From positions 744,001 to 808,000 of the forward strand of contig CP023454.1 in assembly GCA_002356635.1 (NCBI GenBank): 64,000 nt of DNA. Direction: 5' to 3'. This document shows, in pieces, positions 27,345-37,856 of this stretch. The position numbers and the translations under genes were made by a program. The notes under the pieces were generated by a model that made no database searches, was not told the DNA's origin, and saw only the letters and a program-made list of their open reading frames with translations. Positions within the stretch are counted from its first letter, which is position 1; every line of letters begins with the position of its first letter. This DNA is from Rhodobacteraceae bacterium QY30 (GTDB lineage: Bacteria; Pseudomonadota; Alphaproteobacteria; Rhodobacterales; Rhodobacteraceae).

Positions 27345-27712
27345 TCTGGGTTCCTCGTTCGATCAGGTTACTGGGGCGTCTGGCCCTGAAGTGCGGCGCT
27401 TGGATTAACCTGTGTGCCGCTGACGAGGGTGATTTAGGAGCGGCCCGATCATTCAGCAAGCGCAGCAAAATCAGCCCGGCCATGCGCCGCGCGCATAGGT
27501 CGGTAACAGCGTCGTGTGGTGTTCATCTGCCTTAAATCATTGGGGTTGCTGCGGTCGCAAAATGTCGTTTCTGCGCCTGCATACGGCGCTTTCCGACCTT
27601 GTGTTCGCGCTTTCCTGCCCGTTTGGCGCATGGCTTTCGCGCTTCCGAATGTTCGCGCTTCGTGCTAGTGCTGCGAAAAAGCAACAGTCATCGGGCGACA
27701 GGCAGGACAATC
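27345..27712. other. Gene-free stretch between the DUF1127 gene and ruvC
   Basis: No convincing gene is seen in these 368 bases; two short open frames here lack ribosome sites and family likeness. The left part should hold the DUF1127 promoter (minus strand) and the right part the ruvC promoter. A degenerate SOS-like site lies at 27651-27665. The segment 27590-27660 repeats the words TTCGCGCTT and TTTCGCGCTT. Confidence 0.4.
27651..27665 (+). promoter_or_regulatory. Possible degenerate LexA (SOS) box before ruvC
   Basis: GTTCGCGCTTCGTGC fits the alphaproteobacterial LexA pattern GTTC-N7-GTTC except for one base in the second half. It ends 47 bases before the ruvC start. The match is weak and rests on the pattern and the gene's role only. 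Confidence 0.25.
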
Positions 27713-28216
27713 ATGCGCGTTCTCGGCATTGATCCGGGTCTTCGAAACCTTGGCTGGGGCGTAATCCAGATCTCGGGATCGCGACTCACCCATGTTGCGA
27801 ATGGAATCATCCACTCCGAAGGGGAAGACCTGGCGCCGCGCCTGGTGTCGCTTTACCGCGCCTTGAAGGAGGTTCTGCGGACCTATGCCCCAGACACCGC
27901 CGCGGTGGAGCAGACCTTCGTCAACAAGGATGCGGTGGCGACGCTGAAGCTGGGGCAGGCGCGCGGGATCGCGCTTCTGGTGCCGGCCGAGGCGGGGTTG
28001 ACCATCGGGGAATATGCGCCGAACGCGGTCAAGAAGGCGGTCGTGGGCGTGGGACATGCCGACAAGGCGCAGGTCGCGCATATGGTCCGCTATCAGCTTC
28101 CGGGGGTCGAACTGGCCGGCCCGGATGCCGCCGATGCACTGGCCATCGCGATCTGCCACGCCCATCACAGCCAAAGCGCCAGCCGCATGCTGGCCGCGCA
28201 AAGGGGTGTCGCATGA
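27713..28216 (+). CDS. ruvC: Holliday junction resolvase RuvC
   Basis: An endonuclease that cuts Holliday junctions held by RuvAB. The 167-residue protein begins [18 protein letters not shown], with the first catalytic Asp; the others are in [12 protein letters not shown] (Glu) and [15 protein letters not shown] (Asp pair). The start gives the usual N-terminus although the frame is open upstream. Its stop overlaps the ruvA start by 4 bases. Confidence 0.96.
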   Translation: MRVLGIDPGLRNLGWGVIQISGSRLTHVANGIIHSEGEDLAPRLVSLYRALKEVLRTYAPDTAAVEQTFVNKDAVATLKLGQARGIALLVPAEAGLTIGEYAPNAVKKAVVGVGHADKAQVAHMVRYQLPGVELAGPDAADALAIAICHAHHSQSASRMLAAQRGVA

Positions 28217-28878
28217 TCGGCCGGCTTGCCGGGGTGATCCTTCACCGTGCTGCCGATCACGTCCTGCTGGATGTGCGGGGCGTGGGGTATATCGTCCATG
28301 TCTCGCCCCGGACGGCGGCCGGGCTTCCCGCGGCCGGGGAGGCCTGCGCGCTTTATACCGAACTTCTGGTGCGTGAGGACTTGCTTCAGCTTTTCGGCTT
28401 TCCGACGCTGCTGGAAAAGGAATGGCACCGGCTGCTGATCACCGTGCAAGGGGTAGGGGCCAAGGCGGCGATGGCGATCCTTGGCACGCTGGGCGCCGAA
28501 GGCGTGGGCCGGGCGATCGCGCTGGGCGACTGGACGGCGATCAAGGCCGCGCCCGGGGTGGGGCCGAAGCTCGCGCAGCGTGTGGTGATGGAGCTGAAGG
28601 ACAAGGCGCCCACCGTCATGGCGCTGGGCGGGTCGCTGACCGTCGATCTTGCGCAGGTGGATGACGCGCCGCTGATCGAGGCGCCGCGCCCGGCGCGGGC
28701 CAGGGCCGCCGCACCGCAGGCCAGCGCCACGGCCGATGCGCTGTCGGCGCTGCTGAACCTGGGCTACGGCCAGTCCGAAGCCGCCGCCGCCGTGGCGCAA
28801 GCCTCGGGCGATGACGGGGCCGCTGCGACCCCGGCGCTGATCCGGGCGGCGCTACGCCTTCTGGCCCCGAAGGAGTGA
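28213..28878 (+). CDS. ruvA: Holliday junction branch migration protein RuvA
   Basis: Binds four-way junctions as a tetramer and loads RuvB. The 221-residue protein has domain I ([20 protein letters not shown]), two helix-hairpin-helix motifs ([32 protein letters not shown]) and, after an Ala-rich linker at about residues 155-175, the RuvB-binding domain III ([19 protein letters not shown]). It lies between ruvC and ruvB in one operon. Confidence 0.96.
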   Translation: MIGRLAGVILHRAADHVLLDVRGVGYIVHVSPRTAAGLPAAGEACALYTELLVREDLLQLFGFPTLLEKEWHRLLITVQGVGAKAAMAILGTLGAEGVGRAIALGDWTAIKAAPGVGPKLAQRVVMELKDKAPTVMALGGSLTVDLAQVDDAPLIEAPRPARARAAAPQASATADALSALLNLGYGQSEAAAAVAQASGDDGAAATPALIRAALRLLAPKE

Positions 28879-28882
28879 TGCG

Positions 28883-29914
28883 GTGACCGGGCCAGACCCA
28901 ACCCTTCGCCCCGCGCCGCTGCCCGAGGATGGGGACCGCGCCTTGCGTCCGCAGGCGCTGGAAGAATTCATCGGGCAGCAGGAAGCGCGCGCCAACCTGC
29001 GTGTCTTCATCGAAAGCGCCAAGATGCGCGGCGTGGCGATGGACCACACGCTGTTTCACGGGCCGCCGGGCCTGGGCAAGACGACGCTGGCGCAGATCAT
29101 GGCGCGCGAACTGGGCGTGAACTTCCGCATGACATCCGGGCCGGTGCTGGCGCGGCCCGGCGATCTGGCCGCGATCCTGACCAACCTGGAAGCGCGCGAT
29201 GTGCTGTTCATCGACGAGATCCACCGCCTGAACCCGGTCGTCGAAGAGGTGCTTTACCCGGCGATGGAGGATTTCGAGCTGGATCTGGTGATCGGCGAAG
29301 GCCCCGCCGCCCGGACCGTTCGGATCGAGCTTCAGCCCTTTACCCTGGTCGGCGCCACCACGCGGATGGGCCTTTTGACCACGCCGCTGCGCGACCGCTT
29401 CGGCATCCCCACGCGGCTGCAATTCTACACGACCGAGGAACTGCACCAGATCGTCGCGCGCGGCGCGCGGCTTCTGGGGATCGATGCCGACCCGGAGGGC
29501 GTGCGGGAAATCGCAACCCGCGCGCGGGGAACGCCGCGCATTGCCGGGCGGCTTTTGCGGCGGGTCGTTGATTTTGCGCTGGTCGAGGGTGACGGACGGC
29601 TGACCCGCGCGATCGCCGATGGGGCGTTGACGCGGCTGGGGGTCGATCACCTGGGTCTGGACGGGGCCGACCGGCGCTATCTGCGGCTGATCGCCGAAAA
29701 CTACGGCGGCGGGCCGGTGGGGGTGGAAACCCTGTCTGCCGCGCTGTCCGAAAGCCGCGATTCCATCGAGGAGGTGATCGAGCCCTTCCTCTTGCAGCAG
29801 GGTCTGATCCAGCGCACGCCGCGCGGCCGGATGCTGGCGCGGAAGGCCTGGACACACCTTGGCCTTGCCGCACCGAAGGAACCGGGGCAGCTGGGGCTTT
29901 TCGACGAAGGATGA
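28883..29914 (+). CDS. ruvB: Holliday junction branch migration ATPase RuvB
   Basis: Hexameric AAA+ motor that drives branch migration. The 343-residue protein starts with GTG behind AGGAG, which lies inside the ruvA end. Motifs are [12 protein letters not shown], Walker [12 protein letters not shown], Walker [11 protein letters not shown], sensor 1 VGATTRMG, arginine finger region LRDRFGI and the winged-helix end [10 protein letters not shown]. Its stop overlaps the next start (ATGA). Confidence 0.97.
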   Translation: MTGPDPTLRPAPLPEDGDRALRPQALEEFIGQQEARANLRVFIESAKMRGVAMDHTLFHGPPGLGKTTLAQIMARELGVNFRMTSGPVLARPGDLAAILTNLEARDVLFIDEIHRLNPVVEEVLYPAMEDFELDLVIGEGPAARTVRIELQPFTLVGATTRMGLLTTPLRDRFGIPTRLQFYTTEELHQIVARGARLLGIDADPEGVREIATRARGTPRIAGRLLRRVVDFALVEGDGRLTRAIADGALTRLGVDHLGLDGADRRYLRLIAENYGGGPVGVETLSAALSESRDSIEEVIEPFLLQQGLIQRTPRGRMLARKAWTHLGLAAPKEPGQLGLFDEG

Positions 29915-30576
29915 CGATGCAGGACCTTGACGCCCAGAAGATCGCCCGGCTGTTTACCGACCGGGCGGGGGACTACTACGCCGCACGGTGGCGCCGCCCG
30001 ATCGCGCCGGTGGTCTTCGGCGTTGATGACGCGACGCTTTCGGTGGTGAAGGGTGCGGTCGAGGCGGCGGTGGCGTTGGCCGGGCATCGGATGGCGGAAA
30101 CCGACCCGGAGATGGGCGCGAACCTTTGGGTCTTTTTCTTTCGCGACTGGGACGACCTGCTGGCGGTGCCGGATCTGGAAAACCTGGTGGGTGGGCTTTC
30201 GGGGCTGGTGAAGCGCGCCGTGGCGGCAGGGGCCGATCAGGCACGGCTGTTCCGGCACGAAGCGGATGGCGCGATCCGGGCGGCCTTCGTCTTTCTGCGG
30301 ATGGCCGGGCCGCTGGCCGATCAGCCCGCCGATGCGCTGGCGCTGGATCAGGCGGTTCGGGTGCTGGCGACCTTCGCCGAAGGGGGGCTGCCGGTCGGCG
30401 CGGTCACGGTCGACACCGGCGAAGGCGCGGTCATTGCCCCGCCCGTCGGCCGGATGCTGCGCGCGCTTTACGATCCGCTGATGCCGGATGTAGCCCGCGA
30501 CGCCAGCCACGCCCTGCGGCTGGCGGCGCGGCTGTCGCGTCTTGTCGATCTTGCCCCCGGGACCGGCTCCGCCTAG
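29911..30576 (+). CDS. Conserved hypothetical protein between ruvB and ybgC
   Basis: A 221-residue cytoplasmic protein, [20 protein letters not shown]..., with no signal peptide or membrane segment. The pattern [21 protein letters not shown] is distinctive. It seems to be conserved at this place in related genomes, but I recognise no domain. It overlaps ruvB by 4 bases and lies 21 bases before ybgC, so it belongs to the transcript joining ruvCAB to ybgC. Function unknown. Confidence 0.75.
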   Translation: MTMQDLDAQKIARLFTDRAGDYYAARWRRPIAPVVFGVDDATLSVVKGAVEAAVALAGHRMAETDPEMGANLWVFFFRDWDDLLAVPDLENLVGGLSGLVKRAVAAGADQARLFRHEADGAIRAAFVFLRMAGPLADQPADALALDQAVRVLATFAEGGLPVGAVTVDTGEGAVIAPPVGRMLRALYDPLMPDVARDASHALRLAARLSRLVDLAPGTGSA

Positions 30577-30597
30577 GGTCGCCCGCGCGAGGCAGAC

Positions 30598-30999
30598 ATG
30601 ACCCATGAACATCCCATCCGCATCTATTACGAAGACACCGATCTGGCGGGGATCGTCTATTACGCCAATTATCTGAAGTTCATCGAACGCGGCCGCAGCG
30701 AATGGATCGCGTCGCTGGGGCTCGACCAGATGGACATCCGGACGCGGCACGGCGTGGTCTTTGCCGTTCGCCGGGTCGAGGCGGATTACCTGCGTCCGGC
30801 GCGCTTTGCCGATGACCTGACCGTCACCACGCGACTGATTGCCGTGATGGGGGCGCGCATCCTGCTGGAACAGCAGGTTCTGCGCGCCGGAGAACGGCTG
30901 TTCACCGCACAGGTGACACTGGTCTGCCTGACGGAAACCGGATCACCCGGGCGGGTTCCGGCAGAGATCCGCCAGAAGATGGCCCCCGTCATGCATTAG
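30598..30999 (+). CDS. ybgC: Tol-Pal-associated acyl-CoA thioesterase
   Basis: A 133-residue hotdog-fold thioesterase. The 4-hydroxybenzoyl-CoA thioesterase pattern is clear: RIYYEDTDLAGIVYYANYLKF holds the catalytic Asp, and FIERGRSEWI follows. YbgC hydrolyses acyl-CoA or acyl-ACP thioesters and is linked to phospholipid metabolism. It opens the tol-pal cluster, with tolQ 143 bases downstream. Confidence 0.93.
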   Translation: MTHEHPIRIYYEDTDLAGIVYYANYLKFIERGRSEWIASLGLDQMDIRTRHGVVFAVRRVEADYLRPARFADDLTVTTRLIAVMGARILLEQQVLRAGERLFTAQVTLVCLTETGSPGRVPAEIRQKMAPVMH

Positions 31000-31142
31000 G
31001 CTGCCGGTGGACGGCACCCGCATGTCAGACTTGACACATGCCCTGACGCAGATGTGTTGGCATTCCCCTTCAAACAACGCTAGATGTCGCGGTAATGAGA
31101 GCCACGCGAACAGGTCGTGGCCCAACCGGCGAGCAGAGACTG

Positions 31143-31838
31143 ATGGACACCAATACCCTTGCCATGGCGCAGGAGATCGATTTCTCCTTGCTGGCGCTCT
31201 TCATGCGCGCCTCTTTCATCGTCAAGATCGTGATGTTGCTGTTGATCGCGGCATCGTTCTGGTCCTGGACGATCATCGTGCAGAAAATCATCGCCTACCG
31301 CACCGCGCGGGCCGAAGCGGCGATCTTTGACCGGTCGTTCTGGTCGGGCGAACCGCTGGATGAGCTGTTTGAAAAGATCGGCACCCAGCCCGATGGCGCA
31401 AGCGAGAAGATTTTTGCCAGCGGCATGATCGAATGGCGGCGCAGCCACCGGCAGGATGGCGGGCTGATTGCCGGCGCGCAGGCGCGGATCGACCGGTCGA
31501 TGGACGTGGCGATCGTCAAGGAAAGCGAACAGTTGTCGCGGGGCCTTCCGTTCCTGGCCACCGTGGGATCGACCGCGCCCTTCGTCGGGCTGTTCGGCAC
31601 GGTCTGGGGGATCAAGGTCGCCTTCGAGGAAATCGCGATGACGCAGAACACCTCGCTTGCCGTCGTGGCCCCCGGCATCGCCGAGGCGCTGATGGCGACG
31701 GCGCTGGGTCTTGTGGCGGCGATCCCGGCGGTTGTCGCCTACAACAAGCTGTCGTCGGACAGTGACCGCATCATCGGCGGATACGAGGCGTTTGCCGACG
31801 AATTCGCCACGATCCTGTCGCGCCAGCTGGACGCCTGA
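31143..31838 (+). CDS. tolQ: Tol-Pal system proton channel subunit TolQ
   Basis: Inner-membrane subunit that with TolR uses the proton gradient to energise TolA during outer-membrane constriction. The 231-residue protein has three membrane segments, near residues 16-40 (FIVKIVMLLLIAASFWSWTI), 135-155 and 168-190. The conserved LATVGSTAPFVGLFGTVWGI and VVAPGIAEALMATALGLVAAIPA are present. The start at 31143 follows a weak GAGCAGAG. Confidence 0.96.
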   Translation: MDTNTLAMAQEIDFSLLALFMRASFIVKIVMLLLIAASFWSWTIIVQKIIAYRTARAEAAIFDRSFWSGEPLDELFEKIGTQPDGASEKIFASGMIEWRRSHRQDGGLIAGAQARIDRSMDVAIVKESEQLSRGLPFLATVGSTAPFVGLFGTVWGIKVAFEEIAMTQNTSLAVVAPGIAEALMATALGLVAAIPAVVAYNKLSSDSDRIIGGYEAFADEFATILSRQLDA

Positions 31839-31841
31839 TCC

Positions 31842-32339
31842 ATGGGCGCCGGGGTCATGAAGAAGGGCGGGGGTGGCAACCGCCGCCGCCGTGGGTCGCG
31901 GGGCAAGGCCGGGGTGATGGCCGAAATCAACGTGACGCCGTTCGTCGACGTCATGCTGGTTCTGCTGATCATCTTCATGGTCGCGGCCCCCCTGATGACC
32001 GTGGGTGTGCCGCTGGAGTTGCCCAAGACCGCCGCGCAGGCGGTGCCCACCGAACAGGAAGAGCCGCTGACCATCTCGCTTCAGGCCGATGGCAAGATCT
32101 CGATCCAGAACACCGAAACGCCCGAGGGCGAGCTGATCGCCAAGCTGTCGGCCATCGCGTCTGAACGGCAGGACAAGAAGCTGTTCCTGCGCGCCGATGG
32201 CGCCATTCCCTATGAACGGGTGGTGCAGGTGATGGGCGCGCTGAATTCCGGCGGGTTCACCAACATCGTCCTTGTGACCGACACGGGCGGACCTTCGTTC
32301 AACGGGGCCGCCTCCGACCAGGCTCCGGCGGGGAACTGA
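31842..32339 (+). CDS. tolR: Tol-Pal system subunit TolR
   Basis: ExbD/TolR protein of 165 residues. A basic N-terminus (GGGGNRRRRGSRGKAG) precedes MAEINVTPFVDVMLVLLIIF, which carries the proton-conducting Asp in the single membrane segment. A periplasmic domain ends the protein (FLRADGAIPYERVVQVMGAL). It starts 3 bases after tolQ. An inner ATG at 31857 is an alternative start. Confidence 0.95.
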   Translation: MGAGVMKKGGGGNRRRRGSRGKAGVMAEINVTPFVDVMLVLLIIFMVAAPLMTVGVPLELPKTAAQAVPTEQEEPLTISLQADGKISIQNTETPEGELIAKLSAIASERQDKKLFLRADGAIPYERVVQVMGALNSGGFTNIVLVTDTGGPSFNGAASDQAPAGN

Positions 32340-32344
32340 CCCCG

Positions 32345-33550
32345 ATGGACGTGGCGAACGAACAGCGCACCGGCATGATCGTCTCGGCCGTCGGCCACGG
32401 CGGTTTCCTGCTGTGGGCGCTGGTCGGCGGGTTCTTCAATGCGCCCGATACGCGGACGACGGTGATGACTTCGGAAGTCTCTCTGATGTCGTCCGAACAG
32501 TTCGCCGCGCTGCAGGCCGCCGCGCCCAAGGCCACGACAGCGGCGCCGGATGCGCCGTCGATGCCGAAGGCAGGATCGGAAACTCCACCCGAACCGCCCA
32601 AGCCAGAGCCGCAGGCAAAGCCCGAGCCGAAGCCCACGCCAGAGCCGGAACCGCAGCCAGAGCCCGACCCCGCGCCGGAGGTGACCGAAATCACGCCGCC
32701 AGAGGCGCAGGTCAGCGATACGCCGCCGCCGCCGATCACATCGCCCGCGACTGAACCTGCGGCGATGGTGTCGCCCACCATTTCGCAAAAACCCAAACCG
32801 AAACCTGCGCCCCGCGTGGCACCCGAACCGACCGAAGCCCCGCCGCCCGATGCGGTGGTCGCCGAGGATACGAAGCCCCAGCAGGCCCCGGATGAGGCCG
32901 CCAAGCCCGACCAGCCGGTCGAGGAGCCGAAAGCCGCGACCGCCCCGCCGGAATCGGGGGAAGTGCTGAAGACCGAAGAAAACAAGGACAACGAACCGGC
33001 GTCTTCGGCCCCGGTCGCCTCGTCGCGTCCCAAACAGAAACCCGCAAAGCCCGCGCCCGCGAAGGAACCCGCAGAGGAACCGGCAGCGCCGACCGAAACC
33101 GAGGTCGCGCAGACCACCGAACAGACCGGCGCCGATCAGGCCGGAATCGACAGCGCCCTTGCCGATGCCATGGCAGGCGAGCAGGCCGAGGAAGCAAGCC
33201 CTGGCACCGGCGTGGCCGACAACGGCCCGCCGATGACCAGCGGCGAAAAGGACGCGCTGGTTCTGGCGGTGAAGGCCTGCTGGAACGTCGGCGCATTGTC
33301 GACCGATGCGCTTCGCACTGTGGTCACGGTGGGCGTGACCATGGGGCAGGACGGGCGGCCTGATGCCGGTTCGATCCGGCTGATCGAAGCTTCGGGCGGG
33401 GACGATACGTCCACCCGACAGGCGTTCGAGGCCGGGCGCCGTGCGATCATCCGCTGCACCAAGGATGGCTACCCGCTGCCGGCCGAGAAATACGGCCAGT
33501 GGCGCGAACTTGAGGTCGTCTTCGACCCCTCGCAAATGAGGATGAAGTGA
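32345..33550 (+). CDS. tolA: Tol-Pal system linker protein TolA
   Basis: Spans the periplasm between TolQR and TolB/Pal. The 401-residue protein has one N-terminal membrane segment (about residues 12-34) and a long region to about 290 rich in Pro, Glu, Lys and Ala ([20 protein letters not shown]). The C-terminal TolA domain reads [13 protein letters not shown] ... [15 protein letters not shown]. The Pro/Glu composition replaces the Ala/Lys helix of E. coli TolA and is usual in this group. It starts 5 bases after tolR. Confidence 0.93.
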   Translation: MDVANEQRTGMIVSAVGHGGFLLWALVGGFFNAPDTRTTVMTSEVSLMSSEQFAALQAAAPKATTAAPDAPSMPKAGSETPPEPPKPEPQAKPEPKPTPEPEPQPEPDPAPEVTEITPPEAQVSDTPPPPITSPATEPAAMVSPTISQKPKPKPAPRVAPEPTEAPPPDAVVAEDTKPQQAPDEAAKPDQPVEEPKAATAPPESGEVLKTEENKDNEPASSAPVASSRPKQKPAKPAPAKEPAEEPAAPTETEVAQTTEQTGADQAGIDSALADAMAGEQAEEASPGTGVADNGPPMTSGEKDALVLAVKACWNVGALSTDALRTVVTVGVTMGQDGRPDAGSIRLIEASGGDDTSTRQAFEAGRRAIIRCTKDGYPLPAEKYGQWRELEVVFDPSQMRMK

Positions 33551-33642
33551 TGCCGCGCCCTGACTGCTTTCCGTATTTCCTTGCCCCAGCGCCGCTTGCG
33601 GCCTTGCCCCGATACCTTGTTCCGACGAAGGGAATTTCCGCC

Positions 33643-34965
33643 ATGCTCCGCACCCTGTGCCTTGCCGCCGCCCTGATGGGCAGCGCCGCCCTTTCCGCGA
33701 TGCCTGCGCTGGCGCAGGGTGGCCCCTTGCGCATCACCATCACCGATGGCGTGATCGAGCCCTTGCCCTTCGCCGCGCCGGTCTTCACCGATGAAGGCGG
33801 CGCAGGGGAACTTGCGGCGGCGATTACCCAGCTTGTCGCGGCAGATCTGGAAGGAACGGGCCTTTTCCGGCAGATCGACCCTTCGGCCTATATCGGCGGT
33901 ACCAGCTTTGACGCGCCGGTGGCCTATGAGAACTGGAAAGCCATCAACGCGCAGGCGCTGATCACCGGGGCGGTCACGGCCTCGGGCGGGCGGGTGCAGG
34001 TCAAGTTCCGGCTTTACGACGTGTTCTCGGGCCAGCCGCTGGGCGAGGGCCTGCAATTCGCCGGAACCGAGGCCGACTGGCGGCGGATGGCGCACAAGGT
34101 GGCCGATCAGATCTATGGCCGGATCACCGGCGAAGGCCCCTATTTCGACAGCCGGGTGGTCTACGTCTCGGAAAGCGGGCCGAAGAACGCCCGGCAGAAG
34201 CGGCTGGCGATCAGCGATTACGATGGCGCCAATGTCCAATACCTGACCGACAGCTCGACCATTGTTCTGGCGCCGCGATTCTCGCCTGACGGGAACCGCA
34301 TCCTCTACACCTCGTTCGAGACGGGTTTCCCGCGCATCAAGCTGATGGACATCGGCGCGATGGCATCGAAGTCTCTGGCGGACCTGCAGGGCAACATGAC
34401 ATTCGCGCCGCGCTTTTCGCCCGATGGATCTTCGGTGATCTTCTCTCTGGAACAGGGCGGCAACACCGATCTGTACGGGATGAGCCTGAGGGGTGGGGGC
34501 ATCAACCAGCTGACCAATTCGCCGGCCATCGAAACCGCGCCCTCCTATTCGCCCGACGGCAGTCAGATCGTGTTTGAAAGCGATCGTTCGGGGACGCAGC
34601 AGATCTACGTCATGCCGGCCGGCGGCGGCGAACCCACCCGCATCAGCTTTGGCGAAGGACGCTATTCCACCCCGGTCTGGAGCCCGCGCGGCGACATGAT
34701 CGCGTTTACCAAGCAGAACAAGGGCCGTTTCCACATTGGCGTCATGCGCACCGACGGGTCCGAGGAGCGGCTGCTGACCTCGTCCTTCCTGGACGAAGGC
34801 CCGACCTGGGCGCCGAACGGCCGGGTGATCATGTTCACCCGCGAAAGCGCCGGATCGGCGGGGGGCGCACAGCTGTATTCGGTCGACATCTCGGGTCGGG
34901 CGCTTCGGGCAGTGCCGATGAAGGGCGCGGCATCGGATCCCTCCTGGTCGCCGCTTTTGCCGTGA
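33643..34965 (+). CDS. tolB: Tol-Pal system translocation protein TolB
   Basis: Periplasmic protein that links TolA and Pal. The 440-residue precursor has a signal peptide ([20 protein letters not shown], cut after ALA), a TolB N-terminal domain (about 25-160) and a beta-propeller with repeats such as [42 protein letters not shown] and [13 protein letters not shown]. The frame is open from 33547, overlapping tolA, but 33643 has GAAGGG upstream and a proper signal peptide. Confidence 0.95.
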   Translation: MLRTLCLAAALMGSAALSAMPALAQGGPLRITITDGVIEPLPFAAPVFTDEGGAGELAAAITQLVAADLEGTGLFRQIDPSAYIGGTSFDAPVAYENWKAINAQALITGAVTASGGRVQVKFRLYDVFSGQPLGEGLQFAGTEADWRRMAHKVADQIYGRITGEGPYFDSRVVYVSESGPKNARQKRLAISDYDGANVQYLTDSSTIVLAPRFSPDGNRILYTSFETGFPRIKLMDIGAMASKSLADLQGNMTFAPRFSPDGSSVIFSLEQGGNTDLYGMSLRGGGINQLTNSPAIETAPSYSPDGSQIVFESDRSGTQQIYVMPAGGGEPTRISFGEGRYSTPVWSPRGDMIAFTKQNKGRFHIGVMRTDGSEERLLTSSFLDEGPTWAPNGRVIMFTRESAGSAGGAQLYSVDISGRALRAVPMKGAASDPSWSPLLP

Positions 34966-35063
34966 CCCGCGCAACAGGTGGCGGGGCAAGGATTCCCAAA
35001 GCCAATCGGTAGTGTTAAGGTGGCCGCCGAACGGGGCCAGAACAAAAAGGCGGAATTATCGTG

Positions 35064-35597
35064 ATGGGCAAGATCACCACTTCTCTTCTTCTGATCGGGG
35101 CGCTGGCAGTGTCGGCGTGCAACAACCCGAACAAGTACGGCAAGGGCGCCGGAGCGGCCGGGATGAACGGCGCGGGCATGGGTGCGGGCGGCATCGGCGT
35201 GGGCGGTCTGGGCGACCCCAACGACCCGAACTCGCCGGCCTATTTCGCCCAGACCATCGGGGACAAGGTGCTGTTCATGGTCGACCAGTCGACCATCTCG
35301 CCCGAGGCGCGGGGCATCCTCACCTCGCAGGCCAACTGGCTGAACCAGCATCCGGGCTACACCGCCATCATCGAAGGCCATGCCGACGAACAGGGCACCC
35401 GCGAATACAACCTGGCCCTGGGCGCGCGCCGCGCCACCGCCGTGCAGGAATTCCTGATCGCCAACGGCGTTGCGGGGAACCGCCTGCGCACCGTGTCCTA
35501 TGGCAAGGAACGCCCGCTCGCGGTCTGTTCGGACGAGCAGTGCTATTCGCAGAACCGCCGCGCGGTCACGGTCATTTCGGCCGGCGCCGGCGTCTGA
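35064..35597 (+). CDS. pal: Peptidoglycan-associated lipoprotein Pal
   Basis: Outer-membrane lipoprotein that binds peptidoglycan and TolB. The 177-residue precursor has a lipobox (LAVSAC, Cys near residue 19) and a Gly/Met/Asn-rich linker (residues about 28-52). The OmpA-like domain reads ILTSQANWLNQHPGYTAIIE, then GHADEQGTREYNLALGARRA. A GTG at 35061 would add one residue. The gap from tolB is 98 bases. Confidence 0.95.
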   Translation: MGKITTSLLLIGALAVSACNNPNKYGKGAGAAGMNGAGMGAGGIGVGGLGDPNDPNSPAYFAQTIGDKVLFMVDQSTISPEARGILTSQANWLNQHPGYTAIIEGHADEQGTREYNLALGARRATAVQEFLIANGVAGNRLRTVSYGKERPLAVCSDEQCYSQNRRAVTVISAGAGV

Positions 35598-35626
35598 CGG
35601 ACAGATCGGGAAAGGACAGGCGCGGG

Positions 35627-36523
35627 ATGAACCGGCCGTTCAGATTGATGCTGGCACTGGTGGCGGCGCTTGCCGCCCCCGGTCTGGCCCCGCAGGCGAT
35701 GGCGGCGGGCGAAAGCTCGAAGCAGTCGCTTGCCGATGTGCGCAAGGAACTGGAAACGCTGGCTGGCAGCCTGCAGAAGCTCCGGTCGGAACTGGTTGCC
35801 GGGGGCGCGGGCGGTTTTCAGGCTGCGGGCGGTGCGGCCGCGCTGGACCGCATGAACGCGATCGAGGCGGAACTGACTCGCCTGACGCAGCGCACCGAGG
35901 AATTGCAGAACCAGATCAACCGGGTCGTCGCCGATGGCACCAACCGGATCGGGGATCTGGAATTCCGCCTGTGCGAACTGGAAGAAGGCTGTGACCCGTC
36001 GAAATTGCCGGTCACGGAATCCCTTGGGGGCGCGCCCGCCGGCGGCTCTGCGGGGGCGGCGGCGCCGGTCGTGACGACCGCGCCGGCAGCGACGGTGGGT
36101 GCCGCATCGGGCGGCGCGGCCACGGGCGCGCCGGAAATGGCCATCAACGAACAGGCGGACTTTGATCGGGCGAAGGCGGCGCTCGATAAAGGTGACTTTC
36201 GCGGCGCCGCGGACCTCTTTGCGGCCTATGCGGAAGCCTACCCGGGCGGCGCCCTGACAGGCGACGCGCAGTTCTTCCGGGGCGAGGCGTTGGGCAAGGC
36301 AGGGGATACGCCCGGATCGGCGCGGGCCTACCTGGAAAGCTTTTCCGGGGCACCCACCGGCCCGCGCGCGGCGGCCTCGCTCTTGAAGCTGGGGACGGCG
36401 CTGGGGACGCTGGGTCAGAAGCAGGAAGCCTGCGTGACCCTGGCCGAGGTGGGCAACCGGTTCCCGACCGCCCCCGAAGCGACTGAGGCGCGAACCACGA
36501 TGGGCACGCTTGGCTGCCAGTGA
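35627..36523 (+). CDS. cpoB: Cell division coordinator CpoB (YbgF)
   Basis: Periplasmic TPR protein that in E. coli links Tol-Pal to peptidoglycan synthesis at the septum. The 298-residue protein has a signal peptide ending AMAA (residues 1-27), a coiled-coil segment (about 30-105, LTRLTQRTEELQNQINRVV), an Ala/Gly/Pro linker (about 135-165) and C-terminal TPR units (FDRAKAALDKGDFRGAADLF). It lies in the usual place after pal. The ATG at 35627 sits behind AAAGGA. Confidence 0.9.
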   Translation: MNRPFRLMLALVAALAAPGLAPQAMAAGESSKQSLADVRKELETLAGSLQKLRSELVAGGAGGFQAAGGAAALDRMNAIEAELTRLTQRTEELQNQINRVVADGTNRIGDLEFRLCELEEGCDPSKLPVTESLGGAPAGGSAGAAAPVVTTAPAATVGAASGGAATGAPEMAINEQADFDRAKAALDKGDFRGAADLFAAYAEAYPGGALTGDAQFFRGEALGKAGDTPGSARAYLESFSGAPTGPRAAASLLKLGTALGTLGQKQEACVTLAEVGNRFPTAPEATEARTTMGTLGCQ

Positions 36524-37778
36524 TCTCTGCGCCCCCGTGACGCCCGAAGCGGCGCTTCGCGAGTGCCTGCAACGACATTGCGCGCCCAGAGGGGAAACTC
36601 CTCTGGGTGTTGCCGTTTCGGGCGGTTCGGATTCCATGGCGCTTCTGCATCTGCTGGCGGGACAGGGGCTGCCGCTGTCGGTGGCGACGGTCGACCACGG
36701 ATTGCGGCCCGAATCCGCCGCCGAAGCCGAGACGGTGGCCGCCGTCTGCGCGGGACTGGGGCTGCCGCACAAGACGCTTCGCTGGACCGATCCGTCTGGC
36801 CCGGGGAACCTGTCGGCGCGGGCGCGGACGGCGCGCTATCGCCTGCTGGGGGACTGGGCCCGAGGGCAGGGCATCGGTGCGGTGGCGCTGGGCCACACGC
36901 TGGACGATCAGGCAGAAACCGTGCTGATGCGGCTGGCGCGCGGGTCGGGTGTCGACGGCCTGTCGGGAATGGCCGAAGCGCGAACGGCCGAGGGGATCCT
37001 CTGGCTGCGGCCGCTGTTGACGCAGGGGCGGGGCACGCTGCGGGACTGGCTGCTGGGGCGCGGTATCCGCTGGGCCGAGGATCCGACGAATGATGATCCC
37101 GCCTATGACCGGGTGAAGGCCCGCCACGCGCTGACGCTGCTGGAGCCGCTGGGAATTCGCCGCGAGGGGCTGGCGGAAACCGCGTTCTGGATGACGCGTG
37201 CGCGGACGGTGCTGGCGGCGGCGGCGGCCCGGTTGGCTGAAGCGGCCGCCCGTGACGACGGCGCCGAGATCGTAATTGCAGTCGATCCCTATCGCGGTGC
37301 CCCGGATGAAACCCGGCTGCGCCTGCTCTCGGCGGCGATCTGCTGGGTCGGCGGCACCACCTATCGGCCGCGACTGGCCACATTGACCGAGGTCGAGACA
37401 GCGGTTCTGTCGGGCAAGATGCGCACGCTGGCGGGGTGCCTTCTGTCCTTGCAGCGCGACCTTCTGCGGATCGGACGAGAGCCGCGGGCGGTGCAGGATC
37501 TGGCCGCCGCGCCCGACCAGGTGTGGGACCGTCGCTGGCGGCTTATGGGTCCGCCCCCGCCACGGGGCGCCGAGCTGCGGGCCCTTGGCGCGGCGGGAAT
37601 TGCCCTTTGCCCGGACTGGCGCAGCGCCGGCCTGCCGCGCCAGACGGTCATCGCGGCGCCGGCGCTGTGGCAAGGAAACACCTTGCTGGCCGCGCCCTTG
37701 GCCGGGAATGCGGGGGATTGGCGGCTGGAACCGGCCCGCACCCTTTCCGATTTCACCCGATTGCTATTCGCGCATTGA
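36510..37778 (+). CDS. tilS: tRNA(Ile)-lysidine synthase
   Basis: Modifies C34 of tRNA-Ile(CAU) to lysidine so that it reads AUA. The 422-residue form has the PP-loop VAVSGGSDSMALL (residues about 34-46), VDHGLRPESAAEA, ALGHTLDDQAETVLMRLARG and DPTNDDPAYDR. The C-terminal part is short and diverged. The start is uncertain: TTG at 36510 overlaps cpoB by 14 bases, and GTG at 36537 is the other choice. Placement between cpoB and ftsH is conserved in alphaproteobacteria. Confidence 0.92.
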   Translation: MAASDLCAPVTPEAALRECLQRHCAPRGETPLGVAVSGGSDSMALLHLLAGQGLPLSVATVDHGLRPESAAEAETVAAVCAGLGLPHKTLRWTDPSGPGNLSARARTARYRLLGDWARGQGIGAVALGHTLDDQAETVLMRLARGSGVDGLSGMAEARTAEGILWLRPLLTQGRGTLRDWLLGRGIRWAEDPTNDDPAYDRVKARHALTLLEPLGIRREGLAETAFWMTRARTVLAAAAARLAEAAARDDGAEIVIAVDPYRGAPDETRLRLLSAAICWVGGTTYRPRLATLTEVETAVLSGKMRTLAGCLLSLQRDLLRIGREPRAVQDLAAAPDQVWDRRWRLMGPPPPRGAELRALGAAGIALCPDWRSAGLPRQTVIAAPALWQGNTLLAAPLAGNAGDWRLEPARTLSDFTRLLFAH

Positions 37779-37856
37779 ACCTGCCGGTCCAATCTCTATT
37801 TTAAGGAACAATCGGCCCGGGCTTTTCCGCCATGGGCATGTCTGGAGGACTTCCCC

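Noticed and set aside
27514-27732. Plus-strand open frames of 60-78 codons between the DUF1127 gene and ruvC
   Set aside because: No ribosome sites, no family likeness and overlap with the ruvC start.
32210-33535. Minus-strand open frame across tolA rich in Gly, Arg and Phe
   Set aside because: The composition reflects the reverse complement of the Pro/Glu repeats in TolA.
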